Source of the DNA: Winogradskyella immobilis
GTDB lineage: Bacteria > Bacteroidota > Bacteroidia > Flavobacteriales > Flavobacteriaceae
DNA length: 64,000 nt
Direction of reading: 5' to 3'
Assembly (NCBI RefSeq): GCF_021887715.1
Contig: NZ_JAIQXX010000007.1
Location: forward strand, 1 to 64,000
Part shown: piece by piece, positions 44,476 through 52,906 of the stretch
Position numbering within the stretch: position 1 is the stretch's first letter
How the letters are laid out: every line of letters starts with the position of its first letter
Notes under the pieces: model-generated
The model's input: only the letters and a program-made list of their open reading frames with translations
Told to the model about the DNA's origin: nothing
Databases searched by the model: none
Made by a program: the position numbers and the translations under genes

Positions 44476-45933
44476 ATGCTAAAGCAGTATTTACAATTTA
44501 AGTTATCTCAAAAGTTATCTCCTCAGCAGATTCAATTAATGAAATTGATTCAGTTACCGACTCAAGCTTTTGAGCAACGTTTAAAACAAGAATTGGAAGA
44601 AAACCCTGCTTTAGATACTGGTAAAGACAAAACAGAAGATAGTTTTGATGAGTTTGACAATAGTCAAGATGAGTATAACGATAACGAAACTATAGACACT
44701 GGTGATATTAATGTTGATGAATATTTAAGTGATGATGAAATCCCCGATTATAGAACACATGCTAATAATTACAGTGTAGATGATGATGAAAAATCAGTGC
44801 CATATGCAGCCGGAACATCGTTCACTCAGCATTTAACTACTCAATTAAATACTTTTAGACTTAACGATCAAGAATACGAAATTGCCTTATTCTTAGTCGG
44901 CAGTGTAGATGAAAGTGGATATATACGTCGTTCGTTATCTGACATTACCGATGACTTGGCGTTTACACAAAATGTTTTTACTACAGAAGAAGAGGTTGAA
45001 AATGTATTAAATGTTGTTCATCAATTAGATCCTGCTGGTGTTGCCGCCCGTAGTCTTCAAGAGTGTTTAAGTATACAATTACATCGAAAAGAGCAAAACC
45101 CTGCTATAGAATTAGCTATTGCAGTTATAGATAAAGCCTTTGATCAGTTTACAAAAAAGCATTACAAAAAATTACTTCAAAAATTTAGTATTGATGAAGA
45201 AGAACTCAAAGATGCTATAGAAGAAATAGAACGTCTTAATCCAAAACCAGGAGGTTCTTATGCTGGCAATAATAGAATGGTTGAACATGTTGTCCCTGAT
45301 TTTGCTATAAAAATTATTGATGGCAAATTAGAACTTACTCTTAATGGTCGTAATGCCCCAGAGCTTCATGTTTCTAGAGAGTATAATAACATGCTAAAAG
45401 GGTACAAGGAATCTAAAGATAAAACGCAATCACAAAAAGATGCCGTACTATTTATTAAGCAAAAATTAGATGCTGCCAAATGGTTTATTGAAGCAGTAAG
45501 ACAAAGGCAACAAACGCTTTTTGTTACTATGAGCTCGATTATGCATTACCAAAAAGATTACTTTTTAACAGGTGATGAGCGTAATCTTAAACCTATGATT
45601 CTTAAAGATATTGCAGACGAAATAGAAATGGATGTTTCTACTGTATCTCGTGTGGCTAATAGTAAATATGTTGACACACCTTATGGCACTAAATTAATTA
45701 AAGAATTCTTTTCAGAATCTATGACAAACGATCAAGGTGAAGAAGTTTCAACACGTGAGATTAAAAAAATACTTGAAACCGTTATTGAAGACGAAAACAA
45801 AAAGAAGCCTTTAACGGATGATAAGCTTGCTACTATTTTAAAAGAAAAAGGGTATCCAATTGCAAGACGTACTGTTGCAAAATATAGAGAGCAATTAGAT
45901 ATTCCTGTGGCTCGTCTGCGTAAAAAGATTTAA
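44476..45933 (+). CDS. rpoN: RNA polymerase sigma-54 factor
   Basis: A 485-residue sigma-54. Region I is recognisable at the start (LKQYLQFKLSQKLSPQQIQLMKLIQLPTQAF, Gln- and Leu-rich, contacts the activator), followed by an acidic region II (about 50-110) with many Asp and Glu, and region III with the helix-turn-helix EMDVSTVSRVANSKY and the RpoN box IARRTVAKYRE near the C-terminus that reads the -24 element. No enhancer-binding activator gene is in the window. It lies four bases upstream of the PAP2-like gene, so these two are probably one unit. Confidence 0.96.
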   Translation: MLKQYLQFKLSQKLSPQQIQLMKLIQLPTQAFEQRLKQELEENPALDTGKDKTEDSFDEFDNSQDEYNDNETIDTGDINVDEYLSDDEIPDYRTHANNYSVDDDEKSVPYAAGTSFTQHLTTQLNTFRLNDQEYEIALFLVGSVDESGYIRRSLSDITDDLAFTQNVFTTEEEVENVLNVVHQLDPAGVAARSLQECLSIQLHRKEQNPAIELAIAVIDKAFDQFTKKHYKKLLQKFSIDEEELKDAIEEIERLNPKPGGSYAGNNRMVEHVVPDFAIKIIDGKLELTLNGRNAPELHVSREYNNMLKGYKESKDKTQSQKDAVLFIKQKLDAAKWFIEAVRQRQQTLFVTMSSIMHYQKDYFLTGDERNLKPMILKDIADEIEMDVSTVSRVANSKYVDTPYGTKLIKEFFSESMTNDQGEEVSTREIKKILETVIEDENKKKPLTDDKLATILKEKGYPIARRTVAKYREQLDIPVARLRKKI

Positions 45934-45936
45934 GAT

Positions 45937-46542
45937 ATGAATACTGTCTTAAAAAGCATATCCTATATTTTTCATCCTCTTATAATGCCGCTATTGGGTG
46001 TTGCTTTTTATTTTAGTAAAACACCACGATTTATACCTGATGAAGCTATAAAAGCTAAGTTATTCTCAACAGTAATTTTAACCATTGTTTTACCAATATT
46101 GCTGTTCTTTCTTTTAAAGACTTTAAAAAAAGTCGATAGTATACATCTTAAAACCACAAGAGAGCGTGCTTTACCTTTATTTATAAATTGTGTTATTATT
46201 TGCTTAATACTAGTACGTGTTTTTACACCAAATGAAATTATTGAACTCTATTATTTCTTTGTTGGTATTTTATCTTCGACACTAGCTTGCTTATTCTTAG
46301 CCATTTTTAAAATAAAAGCCAGTATACATATGTTAGCTGCCTCTGGGTTTTTTATGTTTGCTGTGGCTATTGGAGTGCATTTTCAAGTAAACATTAATGG
46401 TACTATTGTTTTAATGCTTATTTTACTAGGAGCAATAGCAACTTCGCGCCTTCATTTAAAAGCACATACAAATACAGAGCTTATCATAGGTTTTTTTGTC
46501 GGATTATTTCCGCAGTTAATTCTTATAAAATTTTGGTTATAA
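45937..46542 (+). CDS. PAP2-like multi-pass membrane protein, conserved hypothetical
   Basis: A 201-residue protein with about six membrane segments. A degenerate PAP2 (lipid phosphatase) signature can be read: the first motif as KTTRERALP (about 66-74), the second as KASIHML (124-130) and the third as SRLHLKAHTNTE (about 168-179), the last with the spacing S-R-x5-H-x3-E. The usual R-P and P-S-G-H cores are altered, so activity is uncertain. It follows rpoN by three bases. The gene end overlaps the convergent porT gene by six bases. Confidence 0.62.
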   Translation: MNTVLKSISYIFHPLIMPLLGVAFYFSKTPRFIPDEAIKAKLFSTVILTIVLPILLFFLLKTLKKVDSIHLKTTRERALPLFINCVIICLILVRVFTPNEIIELYYFFVGILSSTLACLFLAIFKIKASIHMLAASGFFMFAVAIGVHFQVNINGTIVLMLILLGAIATSRLHLKAHTNTELIIGFFVGLFPQLILIKFWL

Positions 46543-47220
46543 GATATAGAAAATCAAACCTAGTTTAAGTGCTTTAATATCTATAGATTGGTTATCAACG
46601 CTTACTGTATTATCAAATATAGAATTCAATCCATAATACACATTAAAATTCCAAGTTCCATAACCCGCACTTAATGTAATACCGTATTGAAAGTCATTAA
46701 AATTATCTATACTTGAAAGATCATTATCTAAATTAGAACTTCTCAACTTAGATGTATTGTATACCAGATAACTAAACTTAAAACCTGTGTATATTCGCCA
46801 GAATTTATAGTCCGTTGCTGTAGATGTGCGCCAGCGTAATTCTAAAGGAAAATCTATTAAATATGTAGTAAATTTATTCTTCTGAATATTCTCTATAGTT
46901 TCATCTGAGAAACTAAACTGAAATTCATTAGCGTTTTCAGAAATTATAAGATTTTGATTGTATGAATTCGATGAAACTCCGATACCTAAACCAACGGACC
47001 AATTACGCCTAGCATTAAATGGCATATCTCTTATAAAACCAAGGTGGAATCCGGTAGAAAATCCATCTTGTGATAAATCATCTGGGACATTACTTAATAT
47101 ATTATAGGTTATCGATGCATAAAACTGATCTTCTCTATAGCGATCGTCAACGACTAAGCTATCTTGTCCATAGTTTGACTGAAACAGAAAAAACATAAAA
47201 AATAATGGAAGATATCTCAT
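46537..47220 (-). CDS. PorT-like outer-membrane beta-barrel protein
   Basis: A 227-residue protein with a signal peptide (MRYLPLFFMFFLFQSNYG) and a barrel of about eight strands ending in YIL. The segment YNILSNVPDDLSQDGFSTGFH and the run FIRDMPFNARRNWSVG followed by ELRWRTSTATDYKFWRIY match PorT/SprT, a component needed for type IX secretion and gliding in Bacteroidota. The match is by pattern only. The window also has a T9SS-cargo gene (28.2 kb), so a working type IX system is expected. It lies downstream of the exb operon on the same strand but is separated from it by a strong terminator. Confidence 0.7.
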   Translation of the reverse strand: MRYLPLFFMFFLFQSNYGQDSLVVDDRYREDQFYASITYNILSNVPDDLSQDGFSTGFHLGFIRDMPFNARRNWSVGLGIGVSSNSYNQNLIISENANEFQFSFSDETIENIQKNKFTTYLIDFPLELRWRTSTATDYKFWRIYTGFKFSYLVYNTSKLRSSNLDNDLSSIDNFNDFQYGITLSAGYGTWNFNVYYGLNSIFDNTVSVDNQSIDIKALKLGLIFYIL

Positions 47221-47255
47221 GACTGTAAAACTATAAAAAACAGATCATATAAAAA

Positions 47256-47292
47256 CATAAAAAAAGCGTTATGATAATTACATAACGCCTTT
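47256..47292 (-). terminator. Intrinsic terminator after the exb operon
   Basis: Read on the minus strand, GCGTTATG / CATAACGC forms an eight-pair stem with a seven-base loop (47266-47288), followed by TTTTTTT (47265-47259). Confidence 0.88.
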
Positions 47293-47318
47293 TATAAATT
47301 ATAATTTTATCTATCTAC

Positions 47319-47789
47319 CTATAGATCTTCATTCTTAGCATTTGCCACATACATTATTTTAAGTGCATTGGCTTTTCTGAGTTCTTCTTTAATATCAAAA
47401 GTGATACCTGCTTTTGTATTTGTATCTACTTTAAGCCCAATAACAACTCTTGGTTGAAGTTCTTCAGGTAAATTATTGATATACTCTTTTACTGCTGGTT
47501 GAACGGCGTCTAAATTAACATACGCATCATTAATTTGTATACGCCCTTCTTCACCAAATTTACCTTTATATTGTTCACTTGGTGCTCCAGCATAAATAAA
47601 CATGGTTCTGTCTTTTTTCAGTTTTTCAACTTGATCTGCAGGAGGTAATTGATTTTCTACCAATAAGCTAGTATCTCTTAATACGGTCGCAACCATAAAA
47701 AAGAATAGTAACATAAATACAATATCTGGCAATGATGCCGTAGAAATTGCAGGTAATCCTCCGTCTTTTTTCTTCTTAAATTTAGACAT
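47319..47789 (-). CDS. ExbD-type biopolymer transport protein (second copy)
   Basis: A 156-residue one-helix inner-membrane protein. After a charged start (KFKKKKDGGLPAISTASLPD) the helix IVFMLLFFFMVATVLRD carries the Asp just before it that ExbD uses for proton flow (ASLPDIVFML). The rest is a periplasmic domain that should contact TonB and the cell wall. It follows the first ExbD gene by one base. The two ExbD proteins with ExbB form the motor that drives TonB receptors such as that at 1-2159. Confidence 0.93.
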   Translation of the reverse strand: MSKFKKKKDGGLPAISTASLPDIVFMLLFFFMVATVLRDTSLLVENQLPPADQVEKLKKDRTMFIYAGAPSEQYKGKFGEEGRIQINDAYVNLDAVQPAVKEYINNLPEELQPRVVIGLKVDTNTKAGITFDIKEELRKANALKIMYVANAKNEDL

Positions 47790-47790
47790 A

Positions 47791-48408
47791 TTAATTTACT
47801 TTATCAGGTTGAGACTCAGATAACTTTAATGGATACATATCCTTAATTGTTTGAATATCTTCATTAAGCTTCTCATCTTTATTAAACTGATTCTTTTCCT
47901 TCTCTTCTAACATAGATTGATAAGAACGGTTAAAGAGTCTTTGTGCTTCTCTATCTCTTAAGAAATTATAAGCCGAAAGTAATGAATTTTGCACTTCAAT
48001 ATACTTACCATGAGAGCTTCTTCTATCATACTTTAATGTTACAATTGCCTTATCTGGATGATCTGATGAAGATGCATCTCTTTCACCTTTACAATAATCA
48101 CAAGATTCTCCTTCCGCATTCGTACTACCTCCATTATCTAAAAAATCTATAGCAGCTTGCTTTAAATCTTTAATCTCCATGACTTCATCTTCTACAAAAA
48201 GATCATCATTTAAATTAATAACAATTGTAAATAAATTTTTAGCCTTAATTTCTGGCGGAGTAATCTCTGTATCATCAATAGGAGGTAAACTTCTTAAGAT
48301 ACCTTTATCTTTCTCAATTGTAGTTGTTACCAGAAAGAAAATTAATAGTAAAAAAGCAATGTCAGCCATTGAACCCGCATTAACTTCTGGTACTGATCGT
48401 TTTGCCAT
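47791..48408 (-). CDS. ExbD-type biopolymer transport protein with Cys-x-x-Cys insert (first copy)
   Basis: A 205-residue ExbD, longer than the usual 130-150. The N-terminal part has EVNAGSMADIAFLLLIFFLV with the proton-relay Asp. The periplasmic part contains an extra stretch of about 35 residues with GESCDYCKGERDAS (a Cys-x-x-Cys pair at about 106-109) before the normal core YDRRSSHGKYIEVQ. The pair could form a disulfide or bind metal outside the inner membrane. It follows the small membrane gene by five bases and precedes the second ExbD by one. Confidence 0.9.
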   Translation of the reverse strand: MAKRSVPEVNAGSMADIAFLLLIFFLVTTTIEKDKGILRSLPPIDDTEITPPEIKAKNLFTIVINLNDDLFVEDEVMEIKDLKQAAIDFLDNGGSTNAEGESCDYCKGERDASSSDHPDKAIVTLKYDRRSSHGKYIEVQNSLLSAYNFLRDREAQRLFNRSYQSMLEEKEKNQFNKDEKLNEDIQTIKDMYPLKLSESQPDKVN

Positions 48409-48413
48409 AATAC

Positions 48414-48863
48414 TTACTTATTAATTATCTTCTTTGCTCCTGCAAATAACATTGCTATTGCCGCAATAGCTAATAACAGATAGAATGCTACTAAACCAGC
48501 ACCTACCATTTGAGATGTACTATCTGTAGCAAAACCTCCATCTTGTAGGTCATACTGTCTTGCGTCACCACCAGACATTACATAAGAAATGACTAGTACA
48601 GCTACAAAAGCACCAACACCTATTAGTGTGTTTTTAAGACCTGCTGTATTAGTAAATAAGTTTTTTAGTACAAAAAACAATACTGCTAAAACTGTTAATC
48701 CTAAAATAACATAGGCTATAAGAGCCATTGGGTCTACTATAGCAGAATCACCTGCCGCTGCAGCTGCCTTAATCTCATCGTCACCTGTAGATATTATTCT
48801 CACTAAGAAAATAATACCAAGTAACCCAAGAACGGCTGCTACTATTTTTAATATTTTATGCAT
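48414..48863 (-). CDS. Small four-helix membrane protein between ExbB and ExbD, unknown
   Basis: A 149-residue protein with about four membrane helices: IVAAVLGLLGIIFLVRI, LIAYVILGLTVLAVLFFVL, TLIGVGAFVAVLVISYVM and GAGLVAFYLLLAIAAIAML. A short acidic loop follows the first helix. No catalytic motif is seen. Its fixed position in the exbB-x-exbD-exbD cluster, with nine bases to exbB and five to exbD, suggests it is a part or an assembly helper of the motor complex. Confidence 0.8.
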   Translation of the reverse strand: MHKILKIVAAVLGLLGIIFLVRIISTGDDEIKAAAAAGDSAIVDPMALIAYVILGLTVLAVLFFVLKNLFTNTAGLKNTLIGVGAFVAVLVISYVMSGGDARQYDLQDGGFATDSTSQMVGAGLVAFYLLLAIAAIAMLFAGAKKIINK

Positions 48864-48872
48864 AATTGTCTA

Positions 48873-49640
48873 TTATTTTTTGTGTCTTACTAATAAATCC
48901 ATCAATGTGATAGATGAGTCTTCCATATCATTTACAATACTATCAATCTTAGCGATGATGTAGTTGTAAAATATTTGAAGAATAATAGCCACAATAAGAC
49001 CAAATACCGTTGTTAAAAGTGCTACTTTAATACCACCTGCAACTAAAGAAGGGTTCATGTCACCTGCTGCTTCAATTTTATCGAATGCAGAAATCATACC
49101 AATTACTGTTCCCATGAAACCTAACATCGGTGCTAATGCAATAAATAAAGATATCCAAGACACATTCTTTTCTAATTGTCCCATTTGAACACCACCATAA
49201 GCTACAACAGCTTTTTCTGCAGCATCAATATCTTCATCTGCTCTATCTAAACCTTGGTAGAATATAGATGCAACTGGTCCTTTTGTATTTCTACAAACTT
49301 CTTTTGCTGCCTCAATACCTCCAGATGCTAAAGCATCTTCAACATTTTGAGTTAATTTCTTAGAGTTTGTAGTTGAAAGGTTTAAATAGATAATTCTCTC
49401 GATAGCAATCGCTAATCCAAGAATTAAACATAATAATACAATCCCCATAAATCCAGGACCACCTTCAATAAATCTCTTTTTTAATTCTTGATGAAAACCC
49501 AATTCCTCTGCCTGAGCATCGTCTTGAGTTATACTTGCAACTGCTGTTGTTGCTGTTGCTACTGTTGTTGTTGCGTTTGCATTAACAGTTCCTAAAACCA
49601 TTAAACATGTAATAGCCAGGATAGAAAATAATCTTTTCAT
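48873..49640 (-). CDS. ExbB/TolQ-type proton channel protein
   Basis: A 255-residue inner-membrane protein with an N-terminal signal-like segment (MKRLFSILAITCLMVLGTV), an Ala/Thr-rich periplasmic stretch, then three membrane helices: GFMGIVLLCLILGLAIAIERI, WISLFIALAPMLGFMGTVIGM and KVALLTTVFGLIVAIILQIFY. The LGFMGTVIGMI segment is the MotA/TolQ/ExbB signature. It forms the stator core with the two ExbD proteins. It is the first gene of the four-gene unit; a -7-like box TATCTTTA is seen on the minus strand about 35 bases upstream. Confidence 0.95.
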   Translation of the reverse strand: MKRLFSILAITCLMVLGTVNANATTTVATATTAVASITQDDAQAEELGFHQELKKRFIEGGPGFMGIVLLCLILGLAIAIERIIYLNLSTTNSKKLTQNVEDALASGGIEAAKEVCRNTKGPVASIFYQGLDRADEDIDAAEKAVVAYGGVQMGQLEKNVSWISLFIALAPMLGFMGTVIGMISAFDKIEAAGDMNPSLVAGGIKVALLTTVFGLIVAIILQIFYNYIIAKIDSIVNDMEDSSITLMDLLVRHKK

Positions 49641-49715
49641 TGTTCTTAATCTTAATTTTATTAGTTAAAGCGTTAAAGATAAAAAAAAAATGTAACTTAT
49701 AACTTAAATCATCAG

Positions 49716-49803
49716 CAGAGAGGAAGGGATTCGAACCCTCGATACCCTTTTGGAGTATACACACTTTCCAGGCGTGCGCCTTCGACCACTCGGCCACCTC
49801 TCT
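49716..49803 (-). tRNA. tRNA-Ser (anticodon GGA)
   Basis: An 88-base class II tRNA read on the minus strand. The acceptor stem AGAGAGG/CCTCTCT pairs perfectly with discriminator G. The D-loop segment (GGCCGAGTGGTCGAAGGC), the anticodon loop CTGGAAA with anticodon GGA (49769-49767) between CACGC/GTGTG, a long variable arm and the T arm GGGTTCGAATCCC are in order. The CCA end is not encoded. The long variable arm and anticodon both identify serine. Confidence 0.98.
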
Positions 49804-49887
49804 GTAAGTCTTTAAAAAATTACAGACCGCCAAATAACAAAAAAATATGCAAACACTAAAACTTCCGAGGTTAATTTTAAGACATAT

Positions 49888-50913
49888 TTAGGACAATTCG
49901 CCTCGTAAAGGCACTTCATAAACAGATTTGAAGTTTTTTGGTTCAATTTCTTGTCCTAGTAAGTACATTAGTTTTGTAATTGCTGCTTCTGTTGTCATAT
50001 CGTTCCCTGATATAACCCCAATCTCTTTTAACTGAGAACTTGTCTCATATTGCCCCATATTTACACTACCACCAGCACATTGCGTCACATTAATAATATA
50101 CAATCCTTTTTTAATGGCTTTACTTAATAAATCAATAAACCAATCTTGAGTAGTAGCATTACCTGAGCCATAGGTTTCAATAACCAACCCTTTAATTAAT
50201 TTACTTCTAAGTACAGCTTGTAATATGGGTTTAGAAATTCCTGGGAATAATTTTAAAATTGCAACATTAGTGTCAAATCTATCATTAAGTTTTAACGCTT
50301 TAGATCCATTAGGCTTTAATAAATATTCTCTATTAATATTAAGGTGTACGCCAGATTCAGCTAAATGTGGATAATTAAGAGATTCAAAAGCTTCAAAATG
50401 TTCTGCATTAATTTTTGTTGTTCTATTGCCTCTATATAATTTATATTCAAAATATAAACCAACTTCTCTAATTATTGGCAATCCGTCTTTTTGAAGCGAA
50501 GCCATTTGTATAGAAGTAATTAAATTTTCTTTTGCATCAGTTCGTAAATCACCTATTGGTAGTTGAGAACCTGTAAATATAACTGGTTTATCAAGATTTT
50601 CTAACATAAAGCTTAGTGCAGATGCCGAATAGCTCATAGTATCGCTTCCGTGCAGCACAACAAAACCATCAAACTTGGAGTAATTCTCTTTAATAATATG
50701 TCCAATCTCAGACCAATATGTTGGATTAATATTAGAGGAGTCTATCGGTTTTTTGAAAGAAATTGTATCTATATTACAATCGAGTAAACGTAATTCTGGA
50801 ATGCGTTTTAATATATTATTAAAGTCAAATGCTTTTAAAGCACCTGTCTTAGAATCTTTAATCATGCCAATAGTTCCGCCTGTATATATTAATAATATGT
50901 TTGGTTTGTCCAT
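49888..50913 (-). CDS. ansA: L-asparaginase, type I (cytoplasmic)
   Basis: A 341-residue asparaginase. The first catalytic threonine lies in LLIYTGGTIGMIKD at the N-terminus and the second in FDGFVVLHGSDTMSYSASALSF. There is no signal peptide, which with the length points to the cytoplasmic type I. The C-terminal part has VETYGSGN. The gene starts two bases after the tatD stop codon, so these form one unit. It converts asparagine to aspartate and ammonia. Confidence 0.95.
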   Translation of the reverse strand: MDKPNILLIYTGGTIGMIKDSKTGALKAFDFNNILKRIPELRLLDCNIDTISFKKPIDSSNINPTYWSEIGHIIKENYSKFDGFVVLHGSDTMSYSASALSFMLENLDKPVIFTGSQLPIGDLRTDAKENLITSIQMASLQKDGLPIIREVGLYFEYKLYRGNRTTKINAEHFEAFESLNYPHLAESGVHLNINREYLLKPNGSKALKLNDRFDTNVAILKLFPGISKPILQAVLRSKLIKGLVIETYGSGNATTQDWFIDLLSKAIKKGLYIINVTQCAGGSVNMGQYETSSQLKEIGVISGNDMTTEAAITKLMYLLGQEIEPKNFKSVYEVPLRGELS

Positions 50914-50915
50914 TG

Positions 50916-51683
50916 TTATATACCAAATATGGATTTTGAATTTGCTGTTGTAATTTCTGCAATCTCTTGAGACCCTATATTATAAAGCTCTGATAGTTTT
51001 TCTAATACCTTAATTATATATGTGCTTTCATTACGTTTCCCTCTATACGGTTTCGGCGCTAGATAAGGAGAGTCCGTTTCTAACACAATATGCTCTAAAT
51101 CAATTTGATTAATAAATTGATCTATCTTTCCATTTTTAAAAGTAACGACTCCACCTATACCCAATTTCATATTATATGAAATAGCCTGTTTTGCTTGCTC
51201 AATATTTCCTGTAAAACAATGGAAAATTCCAAAAAGATCATTGCTCTTTTCACTGTCTAATACTTCAAAAATTTCGTCAAAAGCTTCTCTACAATGAATA
51301 ACGATTGGCAATTTGTAATGCTTAGCCAATTTAATTTGATGCTTAAATGCTTCTATCTGAATTTGCAAAGTAGATTTATCCCAATATAAGTCTATCCCTA
51401 TTTCACCAACGGCATAAAACTTATGCGATGCCAACATCATTTCTACATGTTCTAGCTCTTTTTTATAATTAGCTTTTACATGCGTTGGATGCAAACCCAT
51501 CATTAAAAAAATATTATCAGGATACTCTTTTTCTAATTGCAACATAGATTCTGTGTATGTAGAATCTATAGCAGGTATAAAAAAACGCTTCACATTATTA
51601 TTAAGTGCATTTTCTATAATAACGTCTCTATCATCATCAAAAGCTTCACTGTATAAATGTGTATGGGTATCTGTAATAATCAT
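50916..51683 (-). CDS. TatD family metal-dependent deoxyribonuclease
   Basis: A 255-residue TIM-barrel hydrolase. The metal ligands are visible: DTHTHL at the N-terminus, the Glu in VGEIGIDLYWDK, the His in LPIVIHCREAFDE, the His in GIFHCFTGN and the Asp in VLETDSPYLAP. Members act as 3'-5' DNA exonucleases in repair or as D-tyrosyl-tRNA or phosphodiester hydrolases. It is the first gene of a pair with ansA. A TACTTTTG box (minus strand 51696-51689) ends just before its start codon. Confidence 0.95.
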   Translation of the reverse strand: MIITDTHTHLYSEAFDDDRDVIIENALNNNVKRFFIPAIDSTYTESMLQLEKEYPDNIFLMMGLHPTHVKANYKKELEHVEMMLASHKFYAVGEIGIDLYWDKSTLQIQIEAFKHQIKLAKHYKLPIVIHCREAFDEIFEVLDSEKSNDLFGIFHCFTGNIEQAKQAISYNMKLGIGGVVTFKNGKIDQFINQIDLEHIVLETDSPYLAPKPYRGKRNESTYIIKVLEKLSELYNIGSQEIAEITTANSKSIFGI

Positions 51684-51688
51684 TAATA

Positions 51689-51718
51689 CAAAAGTACATG
51701 TTTATACCATTATATTTG
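51689..51718. promoter_or_regulatory. Two divergent -7 boxes between tatD and the retropepsin-like gene
   Basis: On the minus strand TACTTTTG (51696-51689) ends five bases before the tatD start (51683); on the plus strand TATATTTG (51711-51718) lies 13 bases before the ATG at 51732. Both match TANNTTTG. The two promoters face away and their boxes are only 14 bases apart. Confidence 0.5.
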
Positions 51719-51731
51719 CAAAAAAGACTAC

Positions 51732-52172
51732 ATGGAGTTATTAAGCGATTTTTTATTAGACAAAGGGTATTCAAAAATAAAATTGAAACTTACTAAAACT
51801 AATCATTTTGAAATTAAAGCCATTTTAAATGGTACTAAAGGCCGTTTTATTTTAGATACAGGTGCCTCAAATAGTTGTGTTGGTTTTGAAGCTATTGAAC
51901 GTTTTAACTTAACTGTTAAAGACTCTGAAATTAAAGCTGTTGGAGCTGGTGCTTCTAATATGTTTACTCAAATTTCTTCTAAAAATGAAATAAAGATTGG
52001 AAAATGGGAAAAGAAAAGAATAGTCTTAGTTCTTTTTAATCTCAGCCATGTAAATGAGGGTCTTCTTCATCATAACGCAAATACTGTTGATGGAATTATA
52101 GGCGCCGATATTTTAAAAAAAGGAAAGGCTATAATCGATTATAATAAAAAATATTTGTATTTAAAATTTTAA
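51732..52172 (+). CDS. Retropepsin-like aspartic protease
   Basis: A 146-residue protein with one aspartic-protease active-site motif, RFILDTGASNSCV (Asp42), and the second conserved segment GIIGADILKKGKAIIDY that follows the flap in clan AA proteases. As in retropepsins, one domain is present, so activity would need a dimer. There is no signal peptide or membrane anchor, which is unusual for bacterial pepsin-like proteins. The function is unknown. It lies just upstream of the orphan response regulator at 52.2 kb but seems to have its own promoter. Confidence 0.85.
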   Translation: MELLSDFLLDKGYSKIKLKLTKTNHFEIKAILNGTKGRFILDTGASNSCVGFEAIERFNLTVKDSEIKAVGAGASNMFTQISSKNEIKIGKWEKKRIVLVLFNLSHVNEGLLHHNANTVDGIIGADILKKGKAIIDYNKKYLYLKF

Positions 52173-52227
52173 AAAAATCCATTTTTGTTTCTATCTTTAA
52201 TTCAAATTAAAAAATTAATAGCACTTA

Positions 52228-52851
52228 ATGAAACCATCTATATTAATAGCTGATGACCATCCATTAGTTCTTAAAGGTTTACAAGACTTTCTAATTGAAA
52301 AAGACTCTAATATTGCTGCAGTAGCAAAGAATGGAAAAGAAGCCTTATCTCTTATTAAAGCACTACAACCAGACATTGCTATCTTAGATATACAAATGCC
52401 ATTTTATACAGGTTTAGATATTGCAAAAATTTGTAAGGATGAAAACTTACCTACTAAAATAGCTTTAATCACTTTTGAAAAAGATCAGACCATATATAAT
52501 GAAGCTATCTCGTTAAATGTTTACGGTTATATTTTAAAGGAATTTGCTTTAGATGAAATTGAAAATTGCATAGCATCTATGATTGAAGACAAGCCTTATT
52601 TTAGTCCTGAATTATCTGATTTTATAGCATCTAATAACGATTCAAAAAAAATAGATGTATTAACCTCAACTGAAAAACGAATTCTAAAAGGTATCGCAGA
52701 AAATAAAACAGCTAAAGAAATTGGAGAAGAATTAGCTATATCTTCTAGAACTGTAGAAAAACATAAAAGAAATATCAGAATTCGTCTAGAAATGGATTCT
52801 AAATCGACTAGTATATTCTTATTTGCAAAAAATAATTACAAATTTTTATAA
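52228..52851 (+). CDS. Orphan LuxR/NarL-type response regulator
   Basis: A 207-residue regulator. The receiver domain has the acidic pair in LIADDHP (9-10), the phospho-acceptor Asp54 in AILDIQMP, a Thr in LITFEKD (82) and Lys104 in GYILKE. A LuxR-type helix-turn-helix lies at about 145-190 (LTSTEKRILKGIAENKTA ... SRTVEKHKRN). No histidine kinase gene is next to it. The stop codon is followed after three bases by the first of three identical palindromes that precede small RNA genes, which makes it the prime candidate for their activator. LuxR-type regulators bind as dimers to inverted repeats like these. Confidence 0.93.
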   Translation: MKPSILIADDHPLVLKGLQDFLIEKDSNIAAVAKNGKEALSLIKALQPDIAILDIQMPFYTGLDIAKICKDENLPTKIALITFEKDQTIYNEAISLNVYGYILKEFALDEIENCIASMIEDKPYFSPELSDFIASNNDSKKIDVLTSTEKRILKGIAENKTAKEIGEELAISSRTVEKHKRNIRIRLEMDSKSTSIFLFAKNNYKFL

Positions 52852-52853
52852 AT

Positions 52854-52871
52854 ATACGTAGTTCTACGTAT
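52854..52871 (+). promoter_or_regulatory. Palindromic operator 1 (ATACGTAGTTCTACGTAT)
   Basis: An 18-base inverted repeat ATACGTAG-TT-CTACGTAT, with core TACGTA at 52855-52860 and 52865-52870. It is followed by AGTAT and, exactly 23 bases after the TACGTA core, by the -7-like AACCTTTA (52894-52901). There is no -33 element, so the promoter probably depends on an activator bound at the palindrome. Confidence 0.8.
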
Positions 52872-52906
52872 AGTATGGCATTACTTTTTTTTTAACCTTT
52901 ACACAG

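Noticed and set aside
49582..49833. An 83-residue open frame on the minus strand across the tRNA-Ser region
   Set aside because: It is read through the tRNA gene; the protein has no recognisable features and the tRNA explains the conservation.
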